A stretch of DNA of 64,000 bases from Bacillus mojavensis RO-H-1 = KCTC 3706 (GCF_000245335.1 NZ_JH600284.1:124001-188000), one strand, 5' to 3'. Counted from the stretch's first letter, positions 32,895 through 43,265 are shown. Numbers and translations are program-made. Notes: generated by a model from the sequence alone, not told the origin.

Positions 32895-33215
32895 TCAATA
32901 TACGAGATAAACGTGTTCTCCTTCGATCAGCGTTTCGTATGTTTTGACACAGCCGTGATCCGGCTCTTGAACGATTCCGTCTTCCAAGGAGATTTTCCAG
33001 TCGTGCATCGGACAGAAGACATATTCGCCGCTGACGATACCTTCTGCAAGGACGCCGCCCTTATGGGGACAGCGGTTTTCAATGGCGCGGATGCTCCCGT
33101 TTGAAAGCTTAAAGACCGCAAGCTCCTTATCTTCAATATACACTGTTTTTCCTAATTGTTCAGGCAATTCTTCGATTTTTCCGATACATACTTTTGTGAC
33201 GTCTTTGTTCACCAT
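32895..33215 (-). CDS. nasE: Nitrite reductase small subunit (Rieske protein)
   Basis: Small subunit of assimilatory NADH nitrite reductase, a Rieske [2Fe-2S] protein of 106 residues. The two cluster-binding motifs NRCPHKGG and FCPMHDW are intact. Of two in-frame ATGs the second (33215) is chosen because GAGGAGG lies seven bases before it while the first sits right on the site. It lies between nasD and nasF; NasD supplies the FAD, siroheme and 4Fe-4S centres. Confidence 0.94.
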   Translation of the reverse strand: MVNKDVTKVCIGKIEELPEQLGKTVYIEDKELAVFKLSNGSIRAIENRCPHKGGVLAEGIVSGEYVFCPMHDWKISLEDGIVQEPDHGCVKTYETLIEGEHVYLVY

Positions 33216-33246
33216 GTCCATTCCTCCTCAATGTTTGTTTCTGTCA

Positions 33247-35664
33247 TTATGATGTGGTCACGACATTTTCAAATAATTCTTTAGAGGTTTGTTTATCTTC
33301 CAGGAAGTCCTTCCACGGATCTTTGTGGACAGAGAGCGTTTCATTCATTCGGTCGTTCAGCTCCTGCCGTTTTTCCGGATCGTTTAGAACATCTTGGACA
33401 TGGGATAAACCGACGCGCTCCAGCCATGCGGACGTGCGTTCTAAGTAGTTTGCCGTTTCCCGGTAGTATTGAAGGTAAGCGCCTGCGTATTCCAAGACTT
33501 CTTCATTTGTTTTCACCTTCATCAGCAAGTCGCCGGCACGCAAATGGGTTCCGCCGTTTCCGCCGACGTAAAGCTCCCAGCCACCGTCGATGCCGACCAC
33601 GCCAAGGTCTTTAATGCCGGACTCCGCACAGTTCCGCGGGCAGGCAGATACGGCCATTTTCACTTTATGAGGCGTGTTGAGTCCTTCAAATGTTTTCTCA
33701 AGGTCGATGCCTAGGGCCATGGAGTCTTGTGTGCCAAAGCGGCAGAATTGTTCGCCTACACATGTTTTTACCGTGCGGAGTGTTTTTCCGTACGCGTAGC
33801 CTGACGGCATATCAAGATCGGCCCATACCTTTGGCAGGTCTTCTTTTTTCACGCCGATCAAGTCAATTCGCTGGCCGCCTGTCATTTTGACGAGCGGGAT
33901 CTCGTATTTATCGACGACATCAGCGATTTTGCGAAGATCCTGAGAGTTGGTTACACCGCCGTACATCCGCGGTACGACAGAGTAGGTACCGTCTTTTTGA
34001 ATATTGGCGTGCATCCGTTCATTAACAAAGCGGGATGTTCTGTCATCCTCATATTTTGACGGATTGATCATGCCTAAGTAGTAGTTAAGAGCCGGACGGC
34101 ATTTGGAACAGCCTTCTGGCGTTTTCCAGCCGAGCACGTTCATGACTTCTCTTGTATGTGACAGCCCTTTGGCTTTGATTTCTTCGACTACCTCATCTCT
34201 CGACAATGAGGTGCAGCCGCAAATCGCTTCTTTTTGGGCTGATGCGTCAAAGTCTGATCCCAGCGTATACTGAAGGATATCTTCTACGAGCGGCTTACAG
34301 CCTCCGCATGAGCGGGACGCGCCGGTGCAAGCTTTGATTTCATCTGTTGATGAACAGCCCTGTTCCTGAATGGCTTGAATAATTGCTCCTTTTGATACAC
34401 CGTTACAGCCGCAGATGATTTCATCATTGCTCATGGCAGCGGTCAGACTTGTGCCCGCTTCTTGGTTGAGAGGCTGTAAAATTGAGATTTTAGAGGTTTC
34501 AGAGATATCTGCTTCTTTTTGAATCATCGAAAACAGGCGGTTGCCCTCACTGCTGTCGCCGAATAAAACAGCTCCGACAATCTGATTGCCTCGCAGCACG
34601 ACTTTTTTATAAATGCCATCCTGTTCATCAAAGACCTTAATCGCTTTTTTCTCGTCTGATTCGTGAAAGTCACCGGCAGAAAAGACCTCGACTCCTGATA
34701 CTTTCAGTTGTGTGGAGAGAACGGAGCCTTCATAAGGTTTCGTTTCAACACCGCAGATATGGTTAGCGAGCACTTTCGCCTGTTCATAGAGCGGCGCCAC
34801 GAGTCCGTATGCGATTCCTCGGTGCTCGGCGCATTCACCGACCGCATAAATGTGCGGGATTTCGGTTTGCATATAATCGTTGACAATGATGCCGCGGTTG
34901 ACTGGAATGCCGCTTTCGGCCCCAAGCGCTGTATTCGGGCGGATGCCGACGGCCATGACGACTAAATCGGCTTCAACGCTTGTGCCGTCTTTGAATCTGA
35001 CGCCCTCGACCCGGTCATCTCCGAGAATTTCTTCTGTTTGCTTTTCAAGCAGAAAGGTCATTCCTTGTTTTTCTAATTCGTTTTGCAGCAGGCGTCCGGC
35101 CGTTGCGTCAAGTTGGCGTTCCATCAGGAAGGGAGCGAGATGGATAACGGAGACTTCCATACCGAGATTCAGCAGGCCGCGCGCAGCTTCCAAGCCAAGC
35201 AAGCCCCCGCCGATGACGGCTGCTTTTTTATATTGTTTTGACGCGGCGAGCATCGTGTCTGTATCCTTTATGTCCCGGAAAGCTGTGACGCCTTTTTTGT
35301 CTGCGCCCGGAATCGGCAGGATAAAAGGGACAGAACCTGTAGCCAGGATCAGTTCATCATAAGGCTGTATTCGGCCTGCATCGGTGATGACGGTTTTGCT
35401 TTCTATGTCCACTTTGATGACTGTTTCATTGGTATACAATTGTATATTGTTTTCTTCGTACCAGTTCCAATCGTTTAACGTAATATCTTTGATATCTGTA
35501 TCGCCTTGCAGCACTTTTGACAAAAGGATTCGGTTGTAGTTGGGATGCGGTTCGGAACCAAAAATTGTGATTTGGAATTCGTCTTTTGAAACACTCAGTA
35601 TTTCTTCAATGGCCCTTACCCCGGCCATTCCATTACCAATAAGAACTAGCTGTTTTTTCCCCAT
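33247..35664 (-). CDS. nasD: Assimilatory nitrite reductase, large subunit
   Basis: Reduces nitrite to ammonia with NADH. The 805-residue protein is modular: an N-terminal FAD/NAD(P)H domain (IGNGMAGVRAIEEIL; GGGLLGLEAARGL), BFD-like cysteine motifs around residues 410-525 (CGCNGVSKG, SCGGCKPLV), and the siroheme/4Fe-4S reductase domain. The cluster cysteines are in TCVGEQFCRFGT and ACPRNCAESG. A good AGGAGCGG ribosome site precedes the ATG. It has its own upstream region with a TnrA-like site, in addition to transcription from nasB. Confidence 0.96.
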   Translation of the reverse strand: MGKKQLVLIGNGMAGVRAIEEILSVSKDEFQITIFGSEPHPNYNRILLSKVLQGDTDIKDITLNDWNWYEENNIQLYTNETVIKVDIESKTVITDAGRIQPYDELILATGSVPFILPIPGADKKGVTAFRDIKDTDTMLAASKQYKKAAVIGGGLLGLEAARGLLNLGMEVSVIHLAPFLMERQLDATAGRLLQNELEKQGMTFLLEKQTEEILGDDRVEGVRFKDGTSVEADLVVMAVGIRPNTALGAESGIPVNRGIIVNDYMQTEIPHIYAVGECAEHRGIAYGLVAPLYEQAKVLANHICGVETKPYEGSVLSTQLKVSGVEVFSAGDFHESDEKKAIKVFDEQDGIYKKVVLRGNQIVGAVLFGDSSEGNRLFSMIQKEADISETSKISILQPLNQEAGTSLTAAMSNDEIICGCNGVSKGAIIQAIQEQGCSSTDEIKACTGASRSCGGCKPLVEDILQYTLGSDFDASAQKEAICGCTSLSRDEVVEEIKAKGLSHTREVMNVLGWKTPEGCSKCRPALNYYLGMINPSKYEDDRTSRFVNERMHANIQKDGTYSVVPRMYGGVTNSQDLRKIADVVDKYEIPLVKMTGGQRIDLIGVKKEDLPKVWADLDMPSGYAYGKTLRTVKTCVGEQFCRFGTQDSMALGIDLEKTFEGLNTPHKVKMAVSACPRNCAESGIKDLGVVGIDGGWELYVGGNGGTHLRAGDLLMKVKTNEEVLEYAGAYLQYYRETANYLERTSAWLERVGLSHVQDVLNDPEKRQELNDRMNETLSVHKDPWKDFLEDKQTSKELFENVVTTS

Positions 35665-35732
35665 CAGATGATCCGCTCCTTATCAATGTTTTTTCCCAGC
35701 GTAGCACAGCAAAAAGAAATATTTAAGATGCA

Positions 35733-35749
35733 TGTTATAAAATGTAACA
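35733..35749. promoter_or_regulatory. TnrA-like site upstream of nasD
   Basis: The 17-bp palindrome TGTTATAAAATGTAACA matches the TnrA consensus TGTnAnAwwwTmTnACA with one deviation (G at the M position). In B. subtilis TnrA activates a nasD promoter here during nitrogen limitation. The site lies 69 bases upstream of the nasD start codon. Confidence 0.8.
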
Positions 35750-35785
35750 AAATATACGAAAATTTCTAAAATTTTTATGAAAAAT

Positions 35786-37918
35786 TTAAATAGGTCTGAC
35801 TCGGACGGCGCATACCTTAAAACCGGGCATTTTACACGCTGGATCTAGGCTGTCACCAATCAAGTCATTTACGTTTTGGGCATCCGCCCAGTGGATGGGA
35901 ACAAATACTGTGTCTTTTCTGATGTGTTCTGACCATTTGCTGCGGACGGTGATGCTTCCGCGAGGAGATTCTATGTTCACGAGAACACGGTCCTCGATAT
36001 TGTAGGCCGCTGCTGTTTTCGGATGGATTTCCATAAATGATTCAAAATCTCTTGCGGCCAAAGAGGCGCTTTTTCTCGTTTGGACACCTGTTAAATAATG
36101 AGACATGACCCTGCCGGTCGTTAAAAACAACGGATATTCGGCAGTCGGCTTTTCTTTAGGAATAACGGGTTCGTTTGGGATCACACTTAATGCCGCTTTT
36201 TGATCCGGATGTGCAAATGAGTCCTCAAACAAGCGTCCGGTTCCGGGGTGATCAGGTTCCGGACACGGCCAGTGAATGCCGCCTTCTTGTCTGAGCCTGT
36301 CGTATGTGATGCCGGAATAATCGGCGATTCCGCCGCAGCTTGCTTCTCTCAATTCGTTAAAGATATCCTCCGCAGACGTGTAGGGAAAATAACGGCCTTT
36401 TCCGAGAACGGACGCGATCTCGCAAATGATCTGCCAATCATGCTTTGCTTCCCCCGGGCAGGGGCGGCTCGCTTCCCTTAATGTCACGCGGCCTTCCACA
36501 TTTGTCATCGTGCCTTCGTCTTCTAAGTAAGAGGATGCGGGCAAAATGACATCTGCAAATTTCGCTGTTTCAGATATAAACAAGTCGATTGCAACAAAGA
36601 ATGTCAGTTTTGACAGCGCCTGTTTGACAAGGTTGGCATTTGGGCTGGAGACTGCTGGATTGGAACACATTAGAAACAGTCCTTTAATGTCTCCATCGTT
36701 GATTTTTTCCATCATTTCATAGGCTGAGACGCCTTTTCGCGGGAGCTCATCCGGATTGACTCCCCACACTTTTGCAATATAAGCCCGATGGTGTTCGTTT
36801 TCGATGGAACGGTAGCCGGGAAGCTGATCTGCTTTTTGGCCATGCTCTCGGGCGCCTTGCCCATTACCTTGTCCGGTGATCGCTCCGTAGCCCGAGTAAG
36901 GCTTGCCGATTTTTCCTGTGATCAGCACCACATTTAAGAAGCCTCTCACAGCCGCGGTACCATCGGTTTGCTGTTCAATGCCGCGGGCTGTAAACAGCAT
37001 GCCGGACGTTTCCATGGCAAACTTCATAGCGGCCTTTCGCATTTGCTCTAAAGGAACACTTGTCTGCTCGGCGATGTCTTCCAGATTTAAAGCACCGATA
37101 TGCTGTTTGAGCTCATCAAATCCGTTCGTGCGTGTGCGAATAAAGTCTTCATTTATGAGCTGTTCGTCTATAATGATTTTGACTAAACCGTTGGCAAGGG
37201 CGGCGTCTGTCCCGGGTTTGATTTTTAGATGAAGGTCGGCTATTTTTGTCGTCGCTGTTTCCCGGGGGTCAATGGCAATGAGATAAGCCCCGTTTTCTTT
37301 CGCTTGTTCAAAATACGGCATGATGGTCGGCTGGCATTCTGCGATATTGGTGCCGGCCAAAATGATCACTCGGGAGTGGGGGATTTCCGATAATGGATTC
37401 GTCAAGCCTCTGTCTGCTCCGAATGTTTGGTTGGCTCCGGTTGCTGCGGCGGACATACAGAGCCGGCCGTTGTAATCGATGTATTTTGTCTGTAAGCCGA
37501 CTCGTGCGAACTTTCCTAACAGATACGCCTCTTCATTCGTAATCGAGGCGCTTCCGTAGACAGCCATCGCATCATGGCCGTGTTTGGCTTGGATCAGGGT
37601 GACTTGCTCCTTTATATAGTTCAGTGCTTCATCCCAGGAAACAGGCACAAATTCACCGTTTTTTTTGAGCAGCGGCCGGGTGATACGGGAGGCGTGCAGG
37701 GCATGTTGATGGGCATTCATCCCTTTCATGCATAAACGGCCTTGTGTCGTAGGATTGTGGATGCCGATGGCTGTATATCTCTTTCGTGTAACGATGGTTT
37801 GTTCCACAAGCTGCATTTTGCATTGCATGCTGCAAAACGGACATTGGGTGTCGTATGTTTTTTCTGATTGGACGTCTTGCTGTTTTTCCCGGAAATATCT
37901 AAGCAGTCGTTCAGTCAA
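35786..37918 (-). CDS. nasC: Assimilatory nitrate reductase, catalytic subunit
   Basis: Molybdopterin (bis-MGD) oxidoreductase of 710 residues that reduces nitrate to nitrite in the cytoplasm. The N-terminal cysteine motif CPFCSMQCKM holds the [4Fe-4S] cluster. Molybdopterin family segments YNGRLCMSAAATG and ALGTNIAEC-like LAGTNIAECQPTIM follow, and the C-terminal domain includes NDLIGDSLDPACKMPGFK. No Tat signal is present, as expected for an assimilatory enzyme. It receives electrons from NasB, whose gene ends seven bases away. Confidence 0.95.
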   Translation of the reverse strand: MTERLLRYFREKQQDVQSEKTYDTQCPFCSMQCKMQLVEQTIVTRKRYTAIGIHNPTTQGRLCMKGMNAHQHALHASRITRPLLKKNGEFVPVSWDEALNYIKEQVTLIQAKHGHDAMAVYGSASITNEEAYLLGKFARVGLQTKYIDYNGRLCMSAAATGANQTFGADRGLTNPLSEIPHSRVIILAGTNIAECQPTIMPYFEQAKENGAYLIAIDPRETATTKIADLHLKIKPGTDAALANGLVKIIIDEQLINEDFIRTRTNGFDELKQHIGALNLEDIAEQTSVPLEQMRKAAMKFAMETSGMLFTARGIEQQTDGTAAVRGFLNVVLITGKIGKPYSGYGAITGQGNGQGAREHGQKADQLPGYRSIENEHHRAYIAKVWGVNPDELPRKGVSAYEMMEKINDGDIKGLFLMCSNPAVSSPNANLVKQALSKLTFFVAIDLFISETAKFADVILPASSYLEDEGTMTNVEGRVTLREASRPCPGEAKHDWQIICEIASVLGKGRYFPYTSAEDIFNELREASCGGIADYSGITYDRLRQEGGIHWPCPEPDHPGTGRLFEDSFAHPDQKAALSVIPNEPVIPKEKPTAEYPLFLTTGRVMSHYLTGVQTRKSASLAARDFESFMEIHPKTAAAYNIEDRVLVNIESPRGSITVRSKWSEHIRKDTVFVPIHWADAQNVNDLIGDSLDPACKMPGFKVCAVRVRPI

Positions 37919-37924
37919 AATGCC

Positions 37925-40243
37925 TCATCCTTTCTTCATTGCGCCAGACTGTACAGGCTGATTTTGCAGCAATGACAGGTCTGTTTGGAGGTTTTCCAGC
38001 AGCTGTGTCCGCAAATCCTGTTCAAATAATACCTCTCTGATATGAATGATGCCGAGGCGGTCAATCCACTGATGAACCGCTTCTGCGTAGTGAGCCGTTT
38101 CGCGATAATATTGAAGAAGGCCTTTCATCATAATGGCAGTATTTTCTTCGCTATCTGTCACACAAAACAGCATTCCGGAACGGGCATGTGCTCCCCGGAT
38201 GCCGCCAGTGTAAATGTCCCAGCCCTCTAGTGTTTGAATGGCGCCGATATCCTGTATAGCTGCCGTTGTGCAGTCTTTTTCACACGACAAGCTGATCGAT
38301 ATGTGATCGGGCATGGGAAGCATATCAGCATGTCTTTCGATATGGCTTGCCAGCTTTTGAATAGATTGATCTTCTCCGCACGTACATGCTAAGACACTTC
38401 GCAGCGTGCGGCGGTGCTGATGAGAGAAAGCCGGCATGTTCAGTTCTTTTTTGATGTTTGCAAGGTCATTTGGATGGAATCCGGAAAGCTTCAGCCTCTG
38501 GCCGTGAGTAATTGAAACATAGGGGATACCGTATGTCTCAATGATGTTTGCGATGTTTCTGAGTTCCTTCGCATTTGTCAGTCCACCGTACATTTGCGGA
38601 ATGAGGGTGCATGTATCCTGGGCCGATGCTTTAGGGGACTGGATATAGCCGGGCTGCAGCAATTCCATATAATAGTGAAGCGCCGGAATACAAACATTGC
38701 AGCCGTTTTTCGTTTTCCAGCCAAGCTGATTCATTACCTCAGCAGGATCAGTGAAATGACAGAGGTGCAGTTCGGCGATGACTTCGTCTTCCGTCAAATC
38801 AGTGCAGCCGCAAAACGAAGGCTGGCCGGCTGGTTCTGTATATTCGCAGCTGGCCATGTATTTCAGAAGGTCTTCAACGAGCGGCTTGCAGCCTCCGCAA
38901 GAGCCGGATGCTTTTGTGCACTGCTTGACTTCTTCGACCGTTTTTAAGCCTTTCGTGTGCACCGCTTTTTCAATCAGACCTTTTGTCACTGAGTTGCATT
39001 GGCAAATGGTTTCAGTGAGAGGCATGGTTGCAAATGAAATGCCCGTTTGATCCGGTTCAATCAGCTGCTGTTTGACAATGGAAATGTCTCTTTGCTTGAG
39101 AAGGCTGTCGAGAAGCCGCTGTTTATCGCGTGTGTCTCCGAATAAAATAACGCCAGCCAGTTTGTCGTTCTCAAAGAGCGCTTTTTTGTAGCAACCGGCA
39201 TGTTCATCATGAAGCTTCATGCTCGTCGTGCCTGCGTCTTCGTGCACCTTTCCTGCCGACCAAACATCAATTCCCGCTATTTTTAAGGCTGCCGATTGGG
39301 CAGAGCCATGATATCCTTCACATGGAAGGCCGCAGATGTGCTGTGCGAGGACTTTTCCTTGTTCATAAAGAGGGGCGACCAATCCGTATACCATTCCGTT
39401 ATGCTCGGCGCATTCCCCGACGGCATACACATTCGGTTTGCTCGTCTGCATGAATTGATTGACGATGAAGCCGCGGTTTGCGGCGAGTCCGGCTGATGCA
39501 GCCAATTGGATATTGGGTCTTACACCAGCCGCCATTACAATCAAGTCTGCTTTTATCGAAGAACCGTCGCTGAATCGGATACCATCTGCCCGTGAGCCTC
39601 CTGTAATGGCTGCTGTGTCTTTCTCTAAAAGAAAGGTTAAGCCTTTTCGTTCCAGTTCAGACCGCAGCAGACGAGACGCTGTTTGATCGAGCTGTTTTTG
39701 CATGATGTTGGGGGAGTGGTGAACGACGCTGACATCCATGCCCAGGTGCCGCAGGCCGACAGCCGCTTCAAGGCCTAATAAGCCGGCGCCGATGACCGCT
39801 GCCTTTTGATAATGTTCAGCCATGCTGATAATAGCTTGACAGTCTTCTATTGTCCGAAAGCCGTAAACACCTTCTTTGTCTGTCCCGGGTATGGGGAGAA
39901 TATGAGGGGAGGAGCCTGTTGCCAGGATCAATTTGTCGTAGGACAGGCTGCGTTTTTGATCTGTAGTGACTTGCTGCAAATCTGGGTTGATTTGCACGAC
40001 TGTTTCTCCAGTGTAAAGTGTTATGCCTTGCTTGGCGTACCATTCACTGCTGTTCAGCACAATGTCATCGAGCGCTGCCTCCCCCTGTAAAACAGAGGAT
40101 AAGAGAATGCGATTATAGTTGGGATGCGGTTCGCTGCCGAAAATGACAATCTCAAACATGTTACGATGAAGCTTCAATATTTCTTCAATACAGCGAATTC
40201 CGGCCATTCCGTTCCCTGCTACGATTAATCTTTGTTTTTTCAT
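37925..40243 (-). CDS. nasB: Assimilatory nitrate reductase, electron-transfer subunit
   Basis: NADH-oxidising flavoprotein that passes electrons to NasC. It has 772 residues and is a paralogue of NasD: an N-terminal FAD/NADH domain (AGNGMAGIRCIEEIL; GAGLLGLEAAVGL), BFD-like cysteine motifs (CQCNSVTKG, SCGGCKPLVEDLLKYM) and a C-terminal nitrite-reductase-like half. In that half the siroheme/4Fe-4S motifs are degenerate (ACTCGEDQSIQKLAS, LSCEKDCTTAAI), consistent with loss of siroheme and a pure electron-transfer role. It is the first gene of the leftward nas operon. Confidence 0.93.
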   Translation of the reverse strand: MKKQRLIVAGNGMAGIRCIEEILKLHRNMFEIVIFGSEPHPNYNRILLSSVLQGEAALDDIVLNSSEWYAKQGITLYTGETVVQINPDLQQVTTDQKRSLSYDKLILATGSSPHILPIPGTDKEGVYGFRTIEDCQAIISMAEHYQKAAVIGAGLLGLEAAVGLRHLGMDVSVVHHSPNIMQKQLDQTASRLLRSELERKGLTFLLEKDTAAITGGSRADGIRFSDGSSIKADLIVMAAGVRPNIQLAASAGLAANRGFIVNQFMQTSKPNVYAVGECAEHNGMVYGLVAPLYEQGKVLAQHICGLPCEGYHGSAQSAALKIAGIDVWSAGKVHEDAGTTSMKLHDEHAGCYKKALFENDKLAGVILFGDTRDKQRLLDSLLKQRDISIVKQQLIEPDQTGISFATMPLTETICQCNSVTKGLIEKAVHTKGLKTVEEVKQCTKASGSCGGCKPLVEDLLKYMASCEYTEPAGQPSFCGCTDLTEDEVIAELHLCHFTDPAEVMNQLGWKTKNGCNVCIPALHYYMELLQPGYIQSPKASAQDTCTLIPQMYGGLTNAKELRNIANIIETYGIPYVSITHGQRLKLSGFHPNDLANIKKELNMPAFSHQHRRTLRSVLACTCGEDQSIQKLASHIERHADMLPMPDHISISLSCEKDCTTAAIQDIGAIQTLEGWDIYTGGIRGAHARSGMLFCVTDSEENTAIMMKGLLQYYRETAHYAEAVHQWIDRLGIIHIREVLFEQDLRTQLLENLQTDLSLLQNQPVQSGAMKKG

Positions 40244-40325
40244 TTGCCAGACCTCCTTTGCCTCAGCTTGTAAGTTTTTCTCCTACCAAAAATTATGGCA
40301 CAATGCTCAGTTAAAGCATTAAACG

Positions 40326-40342
40326 TGTCACATTAGCTTACA
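40326..40342. promoter_or_regulatory. TnrA-like site between nasB and nasA
   Basis: TGTCACATTAGCTTACA fits the TnrA consensus with one deviation (G in place of T at position 11). A single TnrA site between the divergent nasB and nasA promoters is established in B. subtilis. Confidence 0.82.
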
Positions 40343-40424
40343 CATGTCTTTTCCGAAAAAATAAGGTCATATATCCTTAATTCAGAAAATTGAAATTTTT
40401 AATGGGTCAAGAAAGGGGAATGTT

Positions 40425-41630
40425 ATGAAGCTGTCGGAACTGAAAACAAGCGGTCACCCAACCACTTTGCTCTGCTCGTTTTTATACTTTGATGTAAGTT
40501 TTATGATATGGGTTATGCTTGGAGCGCTCGGTGTTTATATTTCTCAGGATTTTGGCCTGTCTCCCTTTGAAAAAGGACTTGTCGTGGCTGTGCCGATTTT
40601 ATCGGGGTCTGTGTTTCGGATCATATTAGGCGTGTTAACGGACAGAATCGGTCCGAAAAAAACAGCTGTCATCGGGATGCTGGTGACAATGATTCCGCTG
40701 CTTTGGGGGACATTTGGAGGCCGGTCGCTGACTGAACTTTATGCGATCGGCATTCTGCTTGGCGTGGCAGGCGCGAGCTTTGCTGTTGCGCTTCCTATGG
40801 CAAGCCGGTGGTATCCGCCTCATTTGCAGGGACTTGCAATGGGGATAGCGGGTGCGGGTAATAGCGGCACCTTGTTTGCGACACTGTTTGGCCCCCGGCT
40901 TGCAGAGCAGTTTGGCTGGCACAGTGTGATGGGAATTGCGCTTCTTCCTCTGATCATCGTCTTTGTTCTATTTGTTTTCATGGCGAAGAATTCCCCTGAA
41001 CAACCGGCACCGCAGCCGCTCAAAAACTATTTGCAGGTGTTCGGACAAAAGGAAACGTGGTTTTTCTGTCTGCTGTACAGCGTCACGTTTGGAGGTTTTG
41101 TGGGGCTGTCCAGCTTTTTGGCGATATTCTTCGTCGATCAATACCAGCTGTCAAAAATTCATGCAGGAGATTTCGTCACATTATGTGTAGCAGCCGGCAG
41201 TTTTTTCCGGCCTGTAGGGGGCTGGATTTCAGATCGTGTCGGGGGCACGAAGGTTCTTTCTGTTTTGTTTGTCATTGTGGCCCTTTGCATGGCCGGAGTC
41301 AGCAGTCTGCCGTCTCTTTCAGTGGTTATCATCCTTTTATTTGTCGGAATGATGGGACTCGGAATGGGCAACGGAGCAGTGTTTCAGCTCGTCCCGCAGC
41401 GCTTCCGGAAAGAAATCGGAATGGTGACGGGAATCGTCGGCGCAGCAGGAGGCATCGGAGGTTTCTTTCTGCCAAACATTTTAGGGTCATTAAAACAGAT
41501 GACAGGCACATATGCCATCGGATTTATCACATTTTCCTGTATCGCATTGCTGGCGTTTGTGCTTGTGATTGCCGCAGGATATTACTGGAGAAAAAGCTGG
41601 AGCGCGGAAAGCAGTCCGGCGGATGTTTGA
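40425..41630 (+). CDS. nasA: Nitrate transporter, MFS NarK/NasA family
   Basis: A 401-residue, 12-helix nitrate transporter of the major facilitator superfamily. The nitrate/nitrite porter signature glycine-rich helices are visible: [20 protein letters not shown] and [18 protein letters not shown] (read GIAGAGNSG), and [20 protein letters not shown]. It imports nitrate for the NasBC-NasDE pathway and is divergent from nasB with a shared TnrA site. A GAAAGGGG ribosome site precedes the ATG. Confidence 0.94.
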   Translation: MKLSELKTSGHPTTLLCSFLYFDVSFMIWVMLGALGVYISQDFGLSPFEKGLVVAVPILSGSVFRIILGVLTDRIGPKKTAVIGMLVTMIPLLWGTFGGRSLTELYAIGILLGVAGASFAVALPMASRWYPPHLQGLAMGIAGAGNSGTLFATLFGPRLAEQFGWHSVMGIALLPLIIVFVLFVFMAKNSPEQPAPQPLKNYLQVFGQKETWFFCLLYSVTFGGFVGLSSFLAIFFVDQYQLSKIHAGDFVTLCVAAGSFFRPVGGWISDRVGGTKVLSVLFVIVALCMAGVSSLPSLSVVIILLFVGMMGLGMGNGAVFQLVPQRFRKEIGMVTGIVGAAGGIGGFFLPNILGSLKQMTGTYAIGFITFSCIALLAFVLVIAAGYYWRKSWSAESSPADV

Positions 41631-41643
41631 TGTTTGAATGGGC

Positions 41644-41670
41644 GACACGCGATTGTGCGTGTCTTTTTTT
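41644..41670 (+). terminator. Terminator after nasA
   Basis: Stem GACACGC / GCGTGTC with a 6-base loop is followed by seven T residues. Confidence 0.85.
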
Positions 41671-41716
41671 GCTGTTTTCAACTTTCTCTTGATTTTAACT
41701 CGTGAACCGATCAGAA

Positions 41717-41739
41717 TAAATAGTAATTATTACGATTTA
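41717..41739. promoter_or_regulatory. Zur box upstream of yciA
   Basis: A 23-bp element with half-sites TAAATAGTAAT and ATTACGATTTA matches the Bacillus Zur consensus (AAATCGTAATnATTACGATTT). It lies about 20 bases before the yciA start and indicates zinc-dependent repression. Confidence 0.85.
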
Positions 41740-41759
41740 AATTGGAAGGAGTTTTCTGA

Positions 41760-42668
41760 TTGGAACAGCACATTCTGCTCCCGGGAAAAACGGAGCGTCT
41801 TCACTATTTTGGGTCAGTCAGTCCCATGAAAGGGCAAAAGCCTGTGGAAAAGGAGAACATGAAGGATCTTCAGAATATCAGAAAAGACTATTTTTTTGAT
41901 ATTCAGCAAGTAGGTGTCACCAATGTGTCTCACCCGGTTACTGTTGTCTCAGCGATGAAGCCTTTTCAGCAAACGACAGCAGCGAACTTTACCATGACCG
42001 CCAGCCTGCAGCGGAATCAGAAGGGCATCAATATGAGCAGGTTAACAGAGCAGCTTCAACGCTATCATCAAAACGGCTGGGTTCTCTCTTTTTCTTCCCT
42101 TCAGCAATTTACGAAAGAGCTTGCAGAAAACATGGATCAAATCTCGGCTTGCGTCGAAGTGCGGTTTCCGTGGTATTTCGAAAGAAAGAGTCCAATGCTG
42201 GAGAAAGCGGGGCTGATGCATGCTGAGATGCTGATGTCTGTCACCTACCACGAAGATCAGCCGTTTAAACAGCGGGCCGGTATCTCAGCGAAAGTAACGA
42301 CTCTTTGTCCTTGCTCTAAGGAAATCAGTGAATACAGTGCCCACAATCAGAGAGGAACGGTCAGCATTTTGGCCGATATTCATCCGGCGGCACTGCTCCC
42401 AGTCGATGTCAAAGCCGATTTGCTTCACGTTGCAGAATCAAATGCAAGCGCGAGGCTGCACCCGGTGCTAAAGCGTCCGGATGAAAAGGCCGTAACGGAA
42501 ACAGCATATGAAAATCCCAGATTTGTTGAGGATCTGGCCCGTCTCATTGCCGCAGACTTGTATGAGCTTGAATGGGTATCGGCCTTTGATATTGAATGCC
42601 GAAACGAAGAATCAATTCATCTGCACGATGCCTATGCGAAGCTTAGGTTTTCAAAACAGGAGGAATGA
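41760..42668 (+). CDS. yciA: GTP cyclohydrolase FolE2 (IB type)
   Basis: Converts GTP to dihydroneopterin triphosphate for folate synthesis and can use metals other than zinc, substituting for the zinc enzyme FolE in zinc-starved cells. The protein has 302 residues. It carries the conserved cysteine motif TTLCPCSKEIS and SVTYHEDQP typical of the COG1469 family. It starts with TTG at 41760 after GGAAGGAG (41744-41751). A Zur box lies just upstream, and yciB follows with a slight overlap region. Confidence 0.95.
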   Translation: MEQHILLPGKTERLHYFGSVSPMKGQKPVEKENMKDLQNIRKDYFFDIQQVGVTNVSHPVTVVSAMKPFQQTTAANFTMTASLQRNQKGINMSRLTEQLQRYHQNGWVLSFSSLQQFTKELAENMDQISACVEVRFPWYFERKSPMLEKAGLMHAEMLMSVTYHEDQPFKQRAGISAKVTTLCPCSKEISEYSAHNQRGTVSILADIHPAALLPVDVKADLLHVAESNASARLHPVLKRPDEKAVTETAYENPRFVEDLARLIAADLYELEWVSAFDIECRNEESIHLHDAYAKLRFSKQEE

Positions 42669-42670
42669 CT

Positions 42671-43255
42671 ATGAAACTTTCATTCTTATTTATTGCTGTT
42701 TTTGCGTCGGTAATTCTGCTGTCAGCTTGTTCTTCTCATGCGGAAGAGAAAGCGGGATCTCAAATGAAGAAAACAGACAAACATATAACGGTTGCGCCAA
42801 AAATGGAGAAACCAAGCATTGATTGGACTAAGCCTTCCGGCGGTGAATACCCCGATATCAAGCAGCTGAAAGATGTCTGGATTGATGTGGACGTGAAACA
42901 GCAGAAGGCTTACATCAAAGCCGGGAGCAAAACCATCTATACCATGATCATGTCATCAGGACTCGATCAAACCAATGATGCCACACCGAAAGGCACATTT
43001 CATATCGAGCCTGAACGGGGAGAATGGTTTTTCTCCGAAGGATATCAGGAAGGAGCGGAATACTGGGTCTCATGGAAAAACCATGGAGAATTTCTTTTTC
43101 ACAGCGTTCCCATGACAAAGGACAAGAAAGTCATTGAAAAGGAAGCAAAAAAATTAGGGACAAAAGCATCCCATGGATGTATCAGACTTGCCATTCCAGA
43201 TGCGAAATGGATATACAAAAACATACCTGACCACACAAAAGTTGTGATCAGCTGA
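42671..43255 (+). CDS. yciB: L,D-transpeptidase-family lipoprotein
   Basis: A 194-residue lipoprotein with a YkuD (L,D-transpeptidase) catalytic domain. The signal peptide ends with lipobox LLSAC. The catalytic motif SHGCIRLAIPDAKWI contains the nucleophile cysteine; HSVPM supplies the histidine. It may crosslink or trim peptidoglycan outside the cell. The ATG at 42671 has the GGAGG site seven bases upstream; the ATG at 42665 overlaps the yciA stop and is too close to the site. As second gene of a Zur-controlled unit it should be made under zinc limitation, for reasons that are unclear. Confidence 0.88.
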   Translation: MKLSFLFIAVFASVILLSACSSHAEEKAGSQMKKTDKHITVAPKMEKPSIDWTKPSGGEYPDIKQLKDVWIDVDVKQQKAYIKAGSKTIYTMIMSSGLDQTNDATPKGTFHIEPERGEWFFSEGYQEGAEYWVSWKNHGEFLFHSVPMTKDKKVIEKEAKKLGTKASHGCIRLAIPDAKWIYKNIPDHTKVVIS

Positions 43256-43265
43256 TAGAAAGCAG

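Noticed and set aside
42665..42670. Upstream ATG of yciB overlapping the yciA stop
   Set aside because: It lies about one base after the GGAGG site; the ATG at 42671 has proper spacing and a clean signal peptide.
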